From JAFGIN01 sp050301235 (GTDB lineage: Bacteria; Fibrobacterota; Chitinivibrionia; Chitinivibrionales; Chitinispirillaceae), in contig JBNKZD010000212.1 of assembly GCA_050301235.1 (NCBI GenBank), forward strand, positions 15,778 through 79,777: a stretch of 64,000 nucleotides of DNA. The letters are read 5' to 3'. A program made the position numbers and the translations under genes. Below are positions 43,971 to 54,022 of the stretch, one piece after another; the stretch's first letter is position 1, and each line of letters starts with the position of its first letter. The notes beneath the pieces are model-generated. The model ran no database searches. It was not told the DNA's origin and was given only the letters and a program-made list of their open reading frames with translations.

Positions 43971-46751
43971 ATGAAATACTTCAACATTAAAAAATCAATG
44001 TTTCTTCTACTCCTTATTATCTCTTCCCTCTATTCCTATGCTCCTCCCAAGAGTCCCCGCACTAAATTTAATTTCAATCTCAATTGGCGGTACATCGTGC
44101 AGAATGTGGCAAATGCTGAACAGGTTGATTTTAATGATAATTCATGGAAAACCTGCACTACGCCACATACCTTCGAGGAAGACAACGCGTTCAAGCTGGA
44201 TGGATACCTGTTCAAAGGAAAGATTGCCTGGTATCGCAAGCACTTTAAAATTCCCACTCAATTTTCAGGTAAAAAAGTTTTTATTGAGTTTGAAGGAATA
44301 CGTCAGGCGGGTGAATTTTACGTTAACGGTATCCTGGTTGGACGTCATGAAAATGGTATCACGGGGTTTGGTTTCGATATCACCGATCAGGTTCGTTTTG
44401 GATCGGAGGAAAATGTGCTCGCTGTAAAAATCAACAGCGACAAATTTTATAAAGAAGTGAGCTCCGGAACGCAGTTTCAATGGCAAAGTTCTGATCAATG
44501 GGGTGAAACAATGTGCTTTAATGTGAATTATGGCGGCATCTCAAAAAATGTCTTCCTCCATATAACAGACAACGTTTATCAAACCTTGCCAATGTATAGT
44601 AATCTAAAGACTACCGGCCTTTACGTTTACGCAGAAGATATCAATATTAGCGGAAAATCTGCGAATATCACTGTCCAATCACAGGTGAAGAATGACTCCA
44701 AATCAAGCAGGAAGATCAAATTCGAAGCGGTTCTTGTGGATACTTCCGGATCAGTACGCCTGACACTTTCCGATTCCGCGACGATTAACGCCAATACTCT
44801 GTACACTTTTGAGAAAACCGGACCTGCTAATTTGCTTTCTTTTTGGGACATCGGTTCCCCATATCTCTATCGGTTATATACAATTCTGTCCGAAGACGAT
44901 AAAACCATCGATGTAGTAAAAACTTACACCGGTTTTCGTAAGACCGCGTTCGGAAACGGCAGGTTCACATTTAATGACCGGGTGGTTTTTATTAATGGCT
45001 ACAGTCAAAGAACCACTAACGAATGGCCAGCATTAGGTGATGCAGTGCCACCCTGGATGAGCGATTTAAGTAACAAATTGATGGTGGAAGGCAATTCAAA
45101 GGTGGTACGATGGATGCATGTTGCTCCAAAAAAGCAGGATGTTGAATCGTGTGACCGGGTAGGGCTTATCCAGGCCATGCCGGCCGGAGATAAGGAAAGC
45201 GATGTGAGCGGACGTCAGTGGGAACAACGCAAAGAAGTCATGCGCGATGCCATGATCTCTTTCCGCAATAATCCGAGCATCGTTTTTTACGAGGTGGGCA
45301 ACGCAGCGGTTTCCGAAACTCATATGAAGGAAATGGTACAGTTGCGCAACCAATGGGACCCTAAGGGTGGACGGGCAATCGGTTGCAGAGACATGCAGGG
45401 AAGCGCAAGCGCCGAATATGCAGGAAGTATGGAAGATGTTGACTTAAGTTCCGGCAAACCAGTTTTTGCACAAGAATACATGAGAGATGAAGGACATCGC
45501 CGGTGGTGGGATAAGTATTCTCCACCTAGTGAGCATACAGATGTTCCACAGTGGGACCGTAATCAGGACTCACATGCCCTGGAAGCTATCAGACGATGGG
45601 TAGGTCATTGGATGAAAAGACCATTTACCCAGTCTAATCCCAATGCCGGCGGCTTGAATATACTGTTCTCAGATTCCAATACCCACCATCGGGGAGAAGA
45701 CAATTACCGGCGTAGCGGAGAAGTAGACGCCATGCGTCTTCCCAAGGAAAGCTTCTTTGCGCATAAGGTAATGTGGCGTGGATCACTCGATACCATCAAT
45801 ACAGATGTGCATATTATCGGACATTGGAATTACGCCGCCGGGGTAAAAAAAAGTATTTATGTGGTTTCCAATTGCCAGAAAGTCAAACTATTCGTGAATG
45901 GTGAAGATAAAGGATTTGGCACTCAAAGCAACCACTGGCTATTTACTTTTAACAATGTTTCCTGGGAAGCGGGTACTATCCGGGCAGTGGGGTACGATTC
46001 ACTTTCGGTGCAGAAGGCAGAAGCGACCAAAGAGACCGCCGGATCACCCGTTGGTATCCAGTTAACGGTAATGACTGGCCCCACCGGGCTGCGCGCCAAC
46101 GGAGCCGATATTGCCCTGATAGACGCAAAAGTGGTGGATGACAAGGGAAAACTGTGTCCGACTCAAGAACGGCCGATTACTTTCAGCATCAGCGGTCCGG
46201 CGGTGTGGCGCGGGGGCATTGCGCATGGTACAGGTCCAGGAGGAGCAACCAATTATATCCTCGAAAAGACCCTCGCCTCGGAATGCGGAATAACACGTGT
46301 TTCAATCCGGTCGACTCTTGTCTCAGGGGACATCACAGTAAATGCTTCCACCCCAAATTTACAGCCTGCAACCATCTCACTCACTTCACAACCGGTCGAC
46401 CTGGTGGATGGCCTTTCCCTGGAGATGCCGGCAGCTGTATACCCGGGTAAAGAAGACAGCACCCCTACTACCCAAATTTCGAATTTAAATTCCCCAAAAT
46501 CGTACATACGATCCATGATAGTCAGTAATATGGGCGAACAGCTTATCTGTTCCATAACAGGAATGACAGGACAAGCCAGTCTTGAGGTATTTAATCCTCA
46601 AGGAAGGTGTATTTCGTCAAGATTGTTAGAAAGAGCTAAACAAAATCAAAGAATAGTGTTTCCATCAGCCGGTTTTCCAAACGGAATCTATATATTCAGG
46701 CTCAATTCCCCTGAATTCATAAAAGCCTCTTCTGTAATGCTATGCCGGTAA
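43971..46751 (+). CDS. GH2-like glycoside hydrolase, non-canonical active site
   Basis: A 926-residue secreted protein: signal peptide (about 1-24), GH2 sugar-binding domain (FNFNLNWRYI, WYRKHFKIP, FEGIRQAGEFYVNG), GH2 Ig-like domain, TIM-barrel, further beta domains and a Por-like C-terminal domain (LEVFNPQGRCISS then FPNGIYIFRL). The barrel position that is usually G-N-E reads FYEVGNAAVSE, so the general acid glutamate is not at the normal place. A conserved segment KPVFAQEYMRDEGHRRWW may hold the nucleophile. Related proteins with similar phrases exist in Bacteroidetes. Activity is therefore uncertain. The next gene overlaps its end by ten bases. Confidence 0.8.
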   Translation: MKYFNIKKSMFLLLLIISSLYSYAPPKSPRTKFNFNLNWRYIVQNVANAEQVDFNDNSWKTCTTPHTFEEDNAFKLDGYLFKGKIAWYRKHFKIPTQFSGKKVFIEFEGIRQAGEFYVNGILVGRHENGITGFGFDITDQVRFGSEENVLAVKINSDKFYKEVSSGTQFQWQSSDQWGETMCFNVNYGGISKNVFLHITDNVYQTLPMYSNLKTTGLYVYAEDINISGKSANITVQSQVKNDSKSSRKIKFEAVLVDTSGSVRLTLSDSATINANTLYTFEKTGPANLLSFWDIGSPYLYRLYTILSEDDKTIDVVKTYTGFRKTAFGNGRFTFNDRVVFINGYSQRTTNEWPALGDAVPPWMSDLSNKLMVEGNSKVVRWMHVAPKKQDVESCDRVGLIQAMPAGDKESDVSGRQWEQRKEVMRDAMISFRNNPSIVFYEVGNAAVSETHMKEMVQLRNQWDPKGGRAIGCRDMQGSASAEYAGSMEDVDLSSGKPVFAQEYMRDEGHRRWWDKYSPPSEHTDVPQWDRNQDSHALEAIRRWVGHWMKRPFTQSNPNAGGLNILFSDSNTHHRGEDNYRRSGEVDAMRLPKESFFAHKVMWRGSLDTINTDVHIIGHWNYAAGVKKSIYVVSNCQKVKLFVNGEDKGFGTQSNHWLFTFNNVSWEAGTIRAVGYDSLSVQKAEATKETAGSPVGIQLTVMTGPTGLRANGADIALIDAKVVDDKGKLCPTQERPITFSISGPAVWRGGIAHGTGPGGATNYILEKTLASECGITRVSIRSTLVSGDITVNASTPNLQPATISLTSQPVDLVDGLSLEMPAAVYPGKEDSTPTTQISNLNSPKSYIRSMIVSNMGEQLICSITGMTGQASLEVFNPQGRCISSRLLERAKQNQRIVFPSAGFPNGIYIFRLNSPEFIKASSVMLCR

Positions 46752-49111
46752 ATTTATTTTTTTCCGGCTTGATAGCCTTTATTTCAGGCTTGCTTTCTCT
46801 TGGTCTGGAGATGGTGTGGTTTCGCTATCTCCAACTGATTCTCGGCAATACAGTTTATGCAACTTCTGCGGTCACGGCATTTTTCATGCTTGGTATTGCT
46901 GCCGGTAACGCATTCTGGGGCAAGCTGACCGATCGAACCAATCCACCTTCAGTTCTTCAATTCATTTTCATCGGGATAACGCTCTATGCCGCTTTTTCTC
47001 CGGCATTATATGGATTTTTGTCTTTCCTGCAGGCAAACATGGCATCGACCAGCAGCTTGAGCACGGGTGTAAAGATACTTGCCAGTGGAGTAATGCTGGT
47101 CATACCTGCATTTCTCACTGGTGGTATTGTCCCAGCCTTGATAACAATACCTAATAATAATGAAAAGCTCACTGTTGCAGCGAAAGTCGGTCTGCTTTAC
47201 GGGCTATATACCCTGGGCGGAGCTGCCGGTGCATTAGTAATTGCATTTCTGTTGATACCGGTTCTCGGTCTTCGCGGATCGCTGTACTGTATTGGGGCAA
47301 CCCAGCTCATTCTCCTGTTTTCCATCAAAAGGTCGGCCGGTCAACACCAATCAAATCTATCGAACCCATCTGATATCAGTGCAGAAATAAATCACTGTAT
47401 ACCCGGAAAATTATTGCTTATCTTCTTTACCATTTCCGGCTTTACAGCGCTCTCATACGAAGTGTATTGGACAAGAATCCTGACTTTATTTTTCCGGAAT
47501 TCGATTTACGATTTCGCACTTGTCCTCTCAGCTACACTTTCAGGAATTGTCGTTGGAAGCTTGTGGTGTAGCGCATACGTGCATCGAATCAGGCGACCGA
47601 TTGTCTGGTTTGCCGTGCTGCAGATATTGATCGGTTGTGCAGCTGCTTTTTCCCTGATTCTGACAAACACCTTCCCTTCCACACTCTCATTTCTCCAGTC
47701 GATGTCCGATCTGCGGAATGTATTCGGTAAGTATTACTGGCTGATGGCTAACAGTATTCGTTTTCTGGCGGCATTTTTAATTGTTGCGCCGCAATCAATT
47801 TTTTTCGGGGCAACATTTCCTCTTGTTAGCAGGATAATCCTTGTTCGGCCGAAGATTGGGAAAGATTTCGGGATAACTTCCGCACTAAACGGGATTGGTT
47901 CGGCCATTGGATCTCTTGCAGCAGGATTTGTGTTTATCAACCTTTTTGGAATTTCAGGGAGTATACGTATTACAGCCTTAATTAATATGGTGATCGGCTT
48001 TGGGTTATTGCCGTTTGTTCTATACAAAAGGAAATCGAAATTCTCAGTGATCGCCGGACTGACCATTTTGGGGGTTTTCATGATGGTTATACTTCCACGC
48101 TGGAATAAGCTTTCCATGTCCCAGTTTCTTTTAAACCCCCGCCAGAAATTACCGGATCTGCTCGACTTACTTTACTATAATGAGGATGCTTCCGGCATTG
48201 TCAGCGTGGTGAAATTTAAACCCAGCGGCGTCAAATACCTGTATACCGACAGGTTGTTCGGACAAAACAGTTCTGCCATGAACGGACCGGAAGATCATCG
48301 CCGGCTTGGGCAAATCCCGGTCATCCTTCATGGAAATGCTCGTAATTCGCTACTCATCGGTATGGGTGCGGGGATCACTTTGCGCGGACTCGTGGAAGCA
48401 GGAGCGGGGGACATTACATGCATCGAAATTTCAAAGAATATTTGCAGGGCCGCCGAATACTTCCAGGATGTTAATAGGGACGCAATGAAAAACCGGAATG
48501 TACGGATTGTCAACAGTGATGGCCGCACTTATCTGGCTTCGGGGTCCGCTTTTTACGATGTGATTATAGGAGATATATTCTTTCCAATGAGCAGCGGATC
48601 CGGTATGGTCTACAGCAGGGAATTTTTTGAAATATGCAAAAACCGACTCTCTCCCGGTGGCTTGTACTGTCAATGGCTGCCGATTCATCAATTTTCTAAT
48701 AAGGAATTGCGGATCGTCATCGCCACATTTGCAACCGTATTCCCTGATGCGCAGTTGTGGTATGGAATGATCGGTAAAGACTTGCCAGTGATAGGTTGCA
48801 TAGGACGCAGGGATGGGCCGTTGAGTATCGATTTTGATTATCTCCTACGGTATTATGACGATCCCGCGAGGAAAACGGCGCTCTGCGATGTTGATTTATG
48901 CGATCCGATGTCCTTCCTTTCCAATTTCATAGCATCTGGCCCGGCTATCAATGAATTCTGCGCGGGTGCAGAGCACAATACGGATGACAGACCTGTTATA
49001 GAGTTCCTCAATCCCCGCGACTCCGATTCATTCAAGGAACGAGGACAAAAAAATATGGAAGCATTGCGCCTTATTCAGGAGAATATATTCCAGACTGGCT
49101 TTGTCAAGTAA
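46742..49111 (+). CDS. membrane-fused spermidine synthase-like protein
   Basis: A 789-residue protein. The N-terminal 480 residues form about twelve membrane helices in two halves with the spermidine-synthase-associated transporter pattern (SGLLSLGLEMVWFRYLQLILG, then FTALSYEVYWTRIL). The C-terminal 280 residues form a Rossmann aminopropyltransferase-like domain (LLIGMGAGITLRGLVEAGAG, CIEISKNI, NSDGRTYLA, YDVIIGD). The substrate of such fusions is not established. The ATG overlaps the GH2 gene end; no ribosome binding site is visible, so re-initiation after GH2 translation is likely. Confidence 0.83.
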   Translation: MPVNLFFSGLIAFISGLLSLGLEMVWFRYLQLILGNTVYATSAVTAFFMLGIAAGNAFWGKLTDRTNPPSVLQFIFIGITLYAAFSPALYGFLSFLQANMASTSSLSTGVKILASGVMLVIPAFLTGGIVPALITIPNNNEKLTVAAKVGLLYGLYTLGGAAGALVIAFLLIPVLGLRGSLYCIGATQLILLFSIKRSAGQHQSNLSNPSDISAEINHCIPGKLLLIFFTISGFTALSYEVYWTRILTLFFRNSIYDFALVLSATLSGIVVGSLWCSAYVHRIRRPIVWFAVLQILIGCAAAFSLILTNTFPSTLSFLQSMSDLRNVFGKYYWLMANSIRFLAAFLIVAPQSIFFGATFPLVSRIILVRPKIGKDFGITSALNGIGSAIGSLAAGFVFINLFGISGSIRITALINMVIGFGLLPFVLYKRKSKFSVIAGLTILGVFMMVILPRWNKLSMSQFLLNPRQKLPDLLDLLYYNEDASGIVSVVKFKPSGVKYLYTDRLFGQNSSAMNGPEDHRRLGQIPVILHGNARNSLLIGMGAGITLRGLVEAGAGDITCIEISKNICRAAEYFQDVNRDAMKNRNVRIVNSDGRTYLASGSAFYDVIIGDIFFPMSSGSGMVYSREFFEICKNRLSPGGLYCQWLPIHQFSNKELRIVIATFATVFPDAQLWYGMIGKDLPVIGCIGRRDGPLSIDFDYLLRYYDDPARKTALCDVDLCDPMSFLSNFIASGPAINEFCAGAEHNTDDRPVIEFLNPRDSDSFKERGQKNMEALRLIQENIFQTGFVK

Positions 49112-49142
49112 AAAAACGACAACTAGTTTGGTATATTTTTAT

Positions 49143-49994
49143 TTAATCAACCTCAAAACCTGTTTCATCAAACAACACTACCGCCTTCTCCCACCCCTCA
49201 CCACGGCATCCGAAGCGGCCTATTACCTTCAGCCCAAGATTACGTGCTCTTCGCGCAACCACTACCGGCAATTTCCCTTCAAGAGATGAACTGTCGAGAC
49301 ATCCCTCACCAGTGACAACCGCATCACAGCTTTGACACGCAGTATTGAAATTAAGCAAGTCAAGCATACGTTCAGCACCATCGACAAGTTTGGCTCCAAG
49401 GGATTGTAGTTTCGCTCCCAGGCCACCAGCTGCGCCTGTTCGCGGACCGCGAGGCAGATTGAGATTCAGTAGCCGATCAGTTAAAAAAGGGATATCTGCC
49501 AAACAAGCCCCCTTCTGCGGACCGTATATTCTTGCAGCATCAGCGAGATCTGTTGTCACATCACAGAAAATCGTTGCTTCAGGCAGATGCAAATCAGGCC
49601 AGTCGCGGCCACCATCAACTGTCGCACTACCGCCCAGGCCAATAATAATATGAGGTTCATTCTGTAGCTTCTGCAAAACGATCCCTAACCCGCGGCTTGA
49701 CGCATTTATGGGATCGAGATGGTCAAGACCTGCCAGACCGATAACCTTTGCAGATTCAACTGCAACACTGTCATCAGAAAGTCGCAAAACCGGAACCGTA
49801 TGTACACATCCAAATGGATCGGGAGCATCAATAAATTCCAGCACTCCCCCCAAAGCGAACTGCAAGCATTCAAGAAAACCATCTCCCCCATCACTCAGAG
49901 GCAGCAGGCGGTCATTAGGTCCTGCCAAATAACGGGCTGCTTCAAGCGGGCTCATTGTTCCCTTAAATGCTGTTGGTGCGATCAGGTTCATCAT
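49143..49994 (-). CDS. glycerate kinase
   Basis: A 283-residue glycerate kinase of the GlxK/GarK fold: PTAFKGTMSPLEAA, LPLSDGGDGFLE, VESAKVIGL, SSRGLG, IIIGLGGSATVDGG, FGPQKGA-like YGPQKGA, GAAGGLGAKL and VVTGEGCLDSSSLEGK. It phosphorylates D-glycerate with ATP. It is about 90 residues shorter than usual, mainly in the segment between GGSATVDGG and YGPQKGA, but the active-site blocks are intact. No ribosome binding site is obvious before the ATG pair at 49994. Confidence 0.88.
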   Translation of the reverse strand: MMNLIAPTAFKGTMSPLEAARYLAGPNDRLLPLSDGGDGFLECLQFALGGVLEFIDAPDPFGCVHTVPVLRLSDDSVAVESAKVIGLAGLDHLDPINASSRGLGIVLQKLQNEPHIIIGLGGSATVDGGRDWPDLHLPEATIFCDVTTDLADAARIYGPQKGACLADIPFLTDRLLNLNLPRGPRTGAAGGLGAKLQSLGAKLVDGAERMLDLLNFNTACQSCDAVVTGEGCLDSSSLEGKLPVVVARRARNLGLKVIGRFGCRGEGWEKAVVLFDETGFEVD

Positions 49995-50012
49995 GTCAAG
50001 AGATGCTGAACA

Positions 50013-53000
50013 TTAAGGTCTATATCCGGAAACGGTGTCTGATGGTGCACTTTCACCAGCAGCGTTCCAGGATGTGATATAATACCAGTAGTTATCTGGA
50101 TATGTTTTAGGGACATAATCTGTGTAGGATGCATTACTGGTACTGTCAATCAGTTGAAATGGTCCGTTTTGTAACTCAGACCGGTATATCTTATATTGAG
50201 ATGCCATGGGAATATTTGATGTCATTGACCAATACATATAAATGTAGGAACTGGCATTTGTCGAAACATATAAAGATACAGGTATCGGTGGAGGAGACTG
50301 TGAAAGCCGATATCCCGATTTAGAAATACTGCTCAGAGAACTTTCGCCGGCAATACTTACTGTTTTACACTTGTAGTAGTAAACAGAATCTGTTGGAACA
50401 GTATCAAGATACAACGTATCTGAAACAGTTGATATGAATACAGGATTTAAAAAAGAGCTGGAAGTACTTCGATACAATTTGTATGACTGCGCACCCTGCA
50501 CACTGTTCCAGACAATATGTACTGCTAATGCTGAGCCCATACTTGCAGACACCATCACTGGTGATTGTGGAGTCGAAAGTCTACCACTATAAACGGTGCT
50601 TAACTGACTTTCTCCATTTTTAACCGATGATATTTTATAGTAATAATAAACCAACGAAGTAACTGTATCGTTGTATAGTGATGAAGATGTTGAATCCAGA
50701 AGCGTAAAGGGCCCCCCTGCCGAAGTTGACCGGTAAATTTTGTAATAAATTCCACTTGTTGAACTTGCCGACCAGCTCAGACGAATATAATTTGTATACC
50801 CCAGGACAGAAACAGATATCGGAGGTCCAAGCCTTCTGCCACTGATTTCAGTGCTACTGGCACTTATCAAACCATGTGAATTCAAATACCTTACTGAATA
50901 ATATCCGGTAACTGAAGGGGTCACTGTGGAGTCAAAGAGCAATGTATCATTGATAGTATCCAATGCAGTCTTTGTCCCCCCGGAAGTTGTGGCCCTGTAA
51001 ACTATGTACGAAACTGCATCGCTGCTTTTTTTCCAAATATACTGAACACCGTTGGTATACTGATCCCATGAAGCACTTTCACCTGCAGGAGCTGAGGGAG
51101 AGTACGCATACCCGCTCAAATAACCGGAAAGAGACCCCTCACCTGTTGAATCAAGTCCACTCACTTTATAATAGTATGTGGACGTTGAAGATACACTGTC
51201 ATTATAATACAATCTGCTAATGGTATCTACTCGCAAATAAACACCACTGTATGAAGTCGATCTGTAAAGAATATAGGCAGAAGGCAGTTCTCCAGCAGTA
51301 TTTGGTGTCCATGAAATCCGTATATACCCGTTATATGGAGTAATGTCAGTCAGAACAGGTGCAAGTGGCTTCACTTTTACGTTAACATTTACAACCGGAC
51401 TCCTGGAACTGTAAAATGAGCCGGAAGACAGGTAACCTCGGACATAATAATAATACTCACCCGAACGTACAGGTCCCGTATCCCGGTAAAGTGTATCGGA
51501 AGTAATCCCCGCAGTGCTGAATCCCGAATCAGATTTTTCAGACCTGTAAACATAGTATGACGAAACACCCTGCACCGGACTCCATGATAATTTCACGGTA
51601 TCGCCAGCAACTGTTCCATTCAGTTTTGCCGGCCCTGTTGCAGTACGTATAGTTACATAGCTTACAGGCGTACTTTCACCTGAATCACTGCATGAAGAAA
51701 CTTTGTAATAGTATAACCCATCACCAGGTATTGAATCGATTAGAAATAATTCTAATGTGGAATCAATTAGTTTATAACTATTATCACTAGATAACTTTCG
51801 ATACACTCTGTAGTTATTAACTTTTGTAACAGCATTCCACCTCAGATAGACACCATCTTCCAAACGTGAAACGGTTACTGATAACGGTGATTGGAGAAGT
51901 GTTCCATTTACCAGTCCACTTTTGAAACCCAGCCGCGTCCCTATCCCGGCCATTACTGAATAATAAAAGTTCACATCTGCAGGAGTAAGTGTGGAATCAA
52001 TATACACGGTATCAGTGATAGTATCTCTCACTAATGCTGTTCCATTGCTGCCTGATTGACGGAACACGATATAATATCGGGCATCTTTAACAGCATTCCA
52101 TCTGATAAACACTTTTAACGGATGTAGTGTTGTTGCCGTAATTTCCACAGGTCGTCCTACTACATCTGCAAATCCCTGAACATACTCAGACAGGACTCCG
52201 ATTGTCGAATTTAGCGCCACTGCAGCGACCTTGTAAAAATAGTAATCATCAGTAAGTATGGTCGTGTCATCGTAACGGTTGGTATCTACAGTTGCAACTG
52301 GCAGATATGGTCCAGTATAATTGTCTGCCCTGTAGATAATATATCTTGCAGCACCCGCTACCGGGCGCCACAAAAGTTCTATGCGCGAGCTGTAAGTCCC
52401 CAATGAAGCTGTAAGATTTGCAGGAACAAGCTTTGACGCAAGCCATCCGGTAGCGACATTGGAATATTCACTTTCGATTCCATCTACCCTGCAATTTACT
52501 TTGTAATGCATGACACTGTCAGATTCGAGTGTATCATGAAATACTGGTAGTATAGTTGTCTCAATAAGACTGAAGGTATCGCTATTGCCAATTGCTCTGT
52601 AAATGAAGTATTTGCCCGCATCTTTAACCGGATCCCATGTAACTATTATTTCTGATAAATTTGTTCCCTGAGTTGCAGCTATATTTTCAGGTATCGCTTT
52701 CGATTTTATACTGCCTGCAACAATCACACTTTTTTCAGTCTCGATACCATTTGTATCCACTGCGGAGACTCTATAATAATTGAGCACTCGGGTGACAGAA
52801 GAATCCGAATAAAAGTTAATGTTTCCACCCACATTACCTGCAATTAAAAACATCCCCGAAGAATCGGCAGATTTATAAATATTATAACTGGCAGCGCCCT
52901 CTACCTGCTTCCAGAAAACCATTATTCTATCAACAATTACGCCTCTGGTGGCATTCACGCTGTCGGGAATATCAAGACTGTCAGTAATGAATCCGGCAGC

Positions 53001-53957
53001 AATATCGCTCATTTGTCCAGAATACCCGCTATCATTTACAGAAGCAACCCTGTAGTAAAAAAGTCCCTTTTTATTAGTTACATCTCTAAATAGTGTATCA
53101 TTATTTAAAGCAATACTGACAAATATTCCATCAGATGAAGATGAGCGGTATATTCTATAAGCAGAAGCCTCCGGAACACGATTCCATTTTACCAGAACAT
53201 AATCCGGATAACGCCCTTTAGAAGCCGAAACGTTTTTGGGAAACACAATCGAAGCGATTTTACTGACTGGAACCTGTAAATTACTGAATGCAGTTCCGTA
53301 CTCATTTACCGATCCTACTCTGTAGATATAGTCGTCATAGTCAGGCAGTGAATCGATACAGCTGGTACTCTCCTGCAAAGGCAACTCCAATAAAAAACCT
53401 GAGCGTGCAGATCGTATAATTCTATACTTTTGAGCACCAGATACATTATTCCATTTCAACTGCGCTCCAAAACTGTTCCCTTCTCCATTGAGTCCGGTTG
53501 GGGGCAACGGAGGCTTTCCAGCAGGAGTTATACAAATAAATTCTTCACTATATTGTTCCCCGCTACGAAAATATCCTGTAAATTTTACAATATAAGGACA
53601 ATTTACTTTGAACCCCTCTAGTTCAAATGTCACTCTTTCAGAAATTTGTATCGAAACAAGTGAGTCTTCGTGCTCACCAATATCGATAGTAATATAACTA
53701 AATGCCTGTAACAATGAACATTGAAGCGACCCGGTAGAATCCTTAAAAGAAAAATCGGTCCAGACTGGTAAAATAGACATATAAGCAGATACAACTTGCG
53801 GTTTCTTTATTGACGGATCAGCTAATGGATCTAGCGGGTTAAGTCGCTGTTTGACTGAGTCATCACGCATTGTACAATTAAGCACCTGCATGATAATTAA
53901 CAATATAATGAAAACCAGAGATCTTTTTACTGAACTTCCAGAAGTAATCACACTCAT
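50013..53957 (-). CDS. giant lipoprotein with 13 fibronectin type III repeats
   Basis: A 1314-residue exported protein. The hydrophobic N-terminus ends in MQVLNC, a weak lipobox, followed after a few residues by LNPLDPLADPS. The NPLDP motif is shared with the lipoprotein at 3179. A beta domain of about 110 residues precedes 13 FN3 repeats of about 90 residues with the internal phrases LKWNNVSGAQKYRIIRS, YRIYRSSSSDG and YYYKVSS. No enzyme domain is present; adhesion or scaffolding outside the cell is inferred. AGAGGA precedes the ATG. The envelope protein gene at 54023 lies upstream on the same strand, 65 bases away. Confidence 0.85.
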   Translation of the reverse strand: MSVITSGSSVKRSLVFIILLIIMQVLNCTMRDDSVKQRLNPLDPLADPSIKKPQVVSAYMSILPVWTDFSFKDSTGSLQCSLLQAFSYITIDIGEHEDSLVSIQISERVTFELEGFKVNCPYIVKFTGYFRSGEQYSEEFICITPAGKPPLPPTGLNGEGNSFGAQLKWNNVSGAQKYRIIRSARSGFLLELPLQESTSCIDSLPDYDDYIYRVGSVNEYGTAFSNLQVPVSKIASIVFPKNVSASKGRYPDYVLVKWNRVPEASAYRIYRSSSSDGIFVSIALNNDTLFRDVTNKKGLFYYRVASVNDSGYSGQMSDIAAGFITDSLDIPDSVNATRGVIVDRIMVFWKQVEGAASYNIYKSADSSGMFLIAGNVGGNINFYSDSSVTRVLNYYRVSAVDTNGIETEKSVIVAGSIKSKAIPENIAATQGTNLSEIIVTWDPVKDAGKYFIYRAIGNSDTFSLIETTILPVFHDTLESDSVMHYKVNCRVDGIESEYSNVATGWLASKLVPANLTASLGTYSSRIELLWRPVAGAARYIIYRADNYTGPYLPVATVDTNRYDDTTILTDDYYFYKVAAVALNSTIGVLSEYVQGFADVVGRPVEITATTLHPLKVFIRWNAVKDARYYIVFRQSGSNGTALVRDTITDTVYIDSTLTPADVNFYYSVMAGIGTRLGFKSGLVNGTLLQSPLSVTVSRLEDGVYLRWNAVTKVNNYRVYRKLSSDNSYKLIDSTLELFLIDSIPGDGLYYYKVSSCSDSGESTPVSYVTIRTATGPAKLNGTVAGDTVKLSWSPVQGVSSYYVYRSEKSDSGFSTAGITSDTLYRDTGPVRSGEYYYYVRGYLSSGSFYSSRSPVVNVNVKVKPLAPVLTDITPYNGYIRISWTPNTAGELPSAYILYRSTSYSGVYLRVDTISRLYYNDSVSSTSTYYYKVSGLDSTGEGSLSGYLSGYAYSPSAPAGESASWDQYTNGVQYIWKKSSDAVSYIVYRATTSGGTKTALDTINDTLLFDSTVTPSVTGYYSVRYLNSHGLISASSTEISGRRLGPPISVSVLGYTNYIRLSWSASSTSGIYYKIYRSTSAGGPFTLLDSTSSSLYNDTVTSLVYYYYKISSVKNGESQLSTVYSGRLSTPQSPVMVSASMGSALAVHIVWNSVQGAQSYKLYRSTSSSFLNPVFISTVSDTLYLDTVPTDSVYYYKCKTVSIAGESSLSSISKSGYRLSQSPPPIPVSLYVSTNASSYIYMYWSMTSNIPMASQYKIYRSELQNGPFQLIDSTSNASYTDYVPKTYPDNYWYYITSWNAAGESAPSDTVSGYRP

Positions 53958-54022
53958 TTTTTCCTCTTTTTACTTATCACCTGCAATTGAATCAAAAATC
54001 TGAATCTACAACGTTAAGAAAC

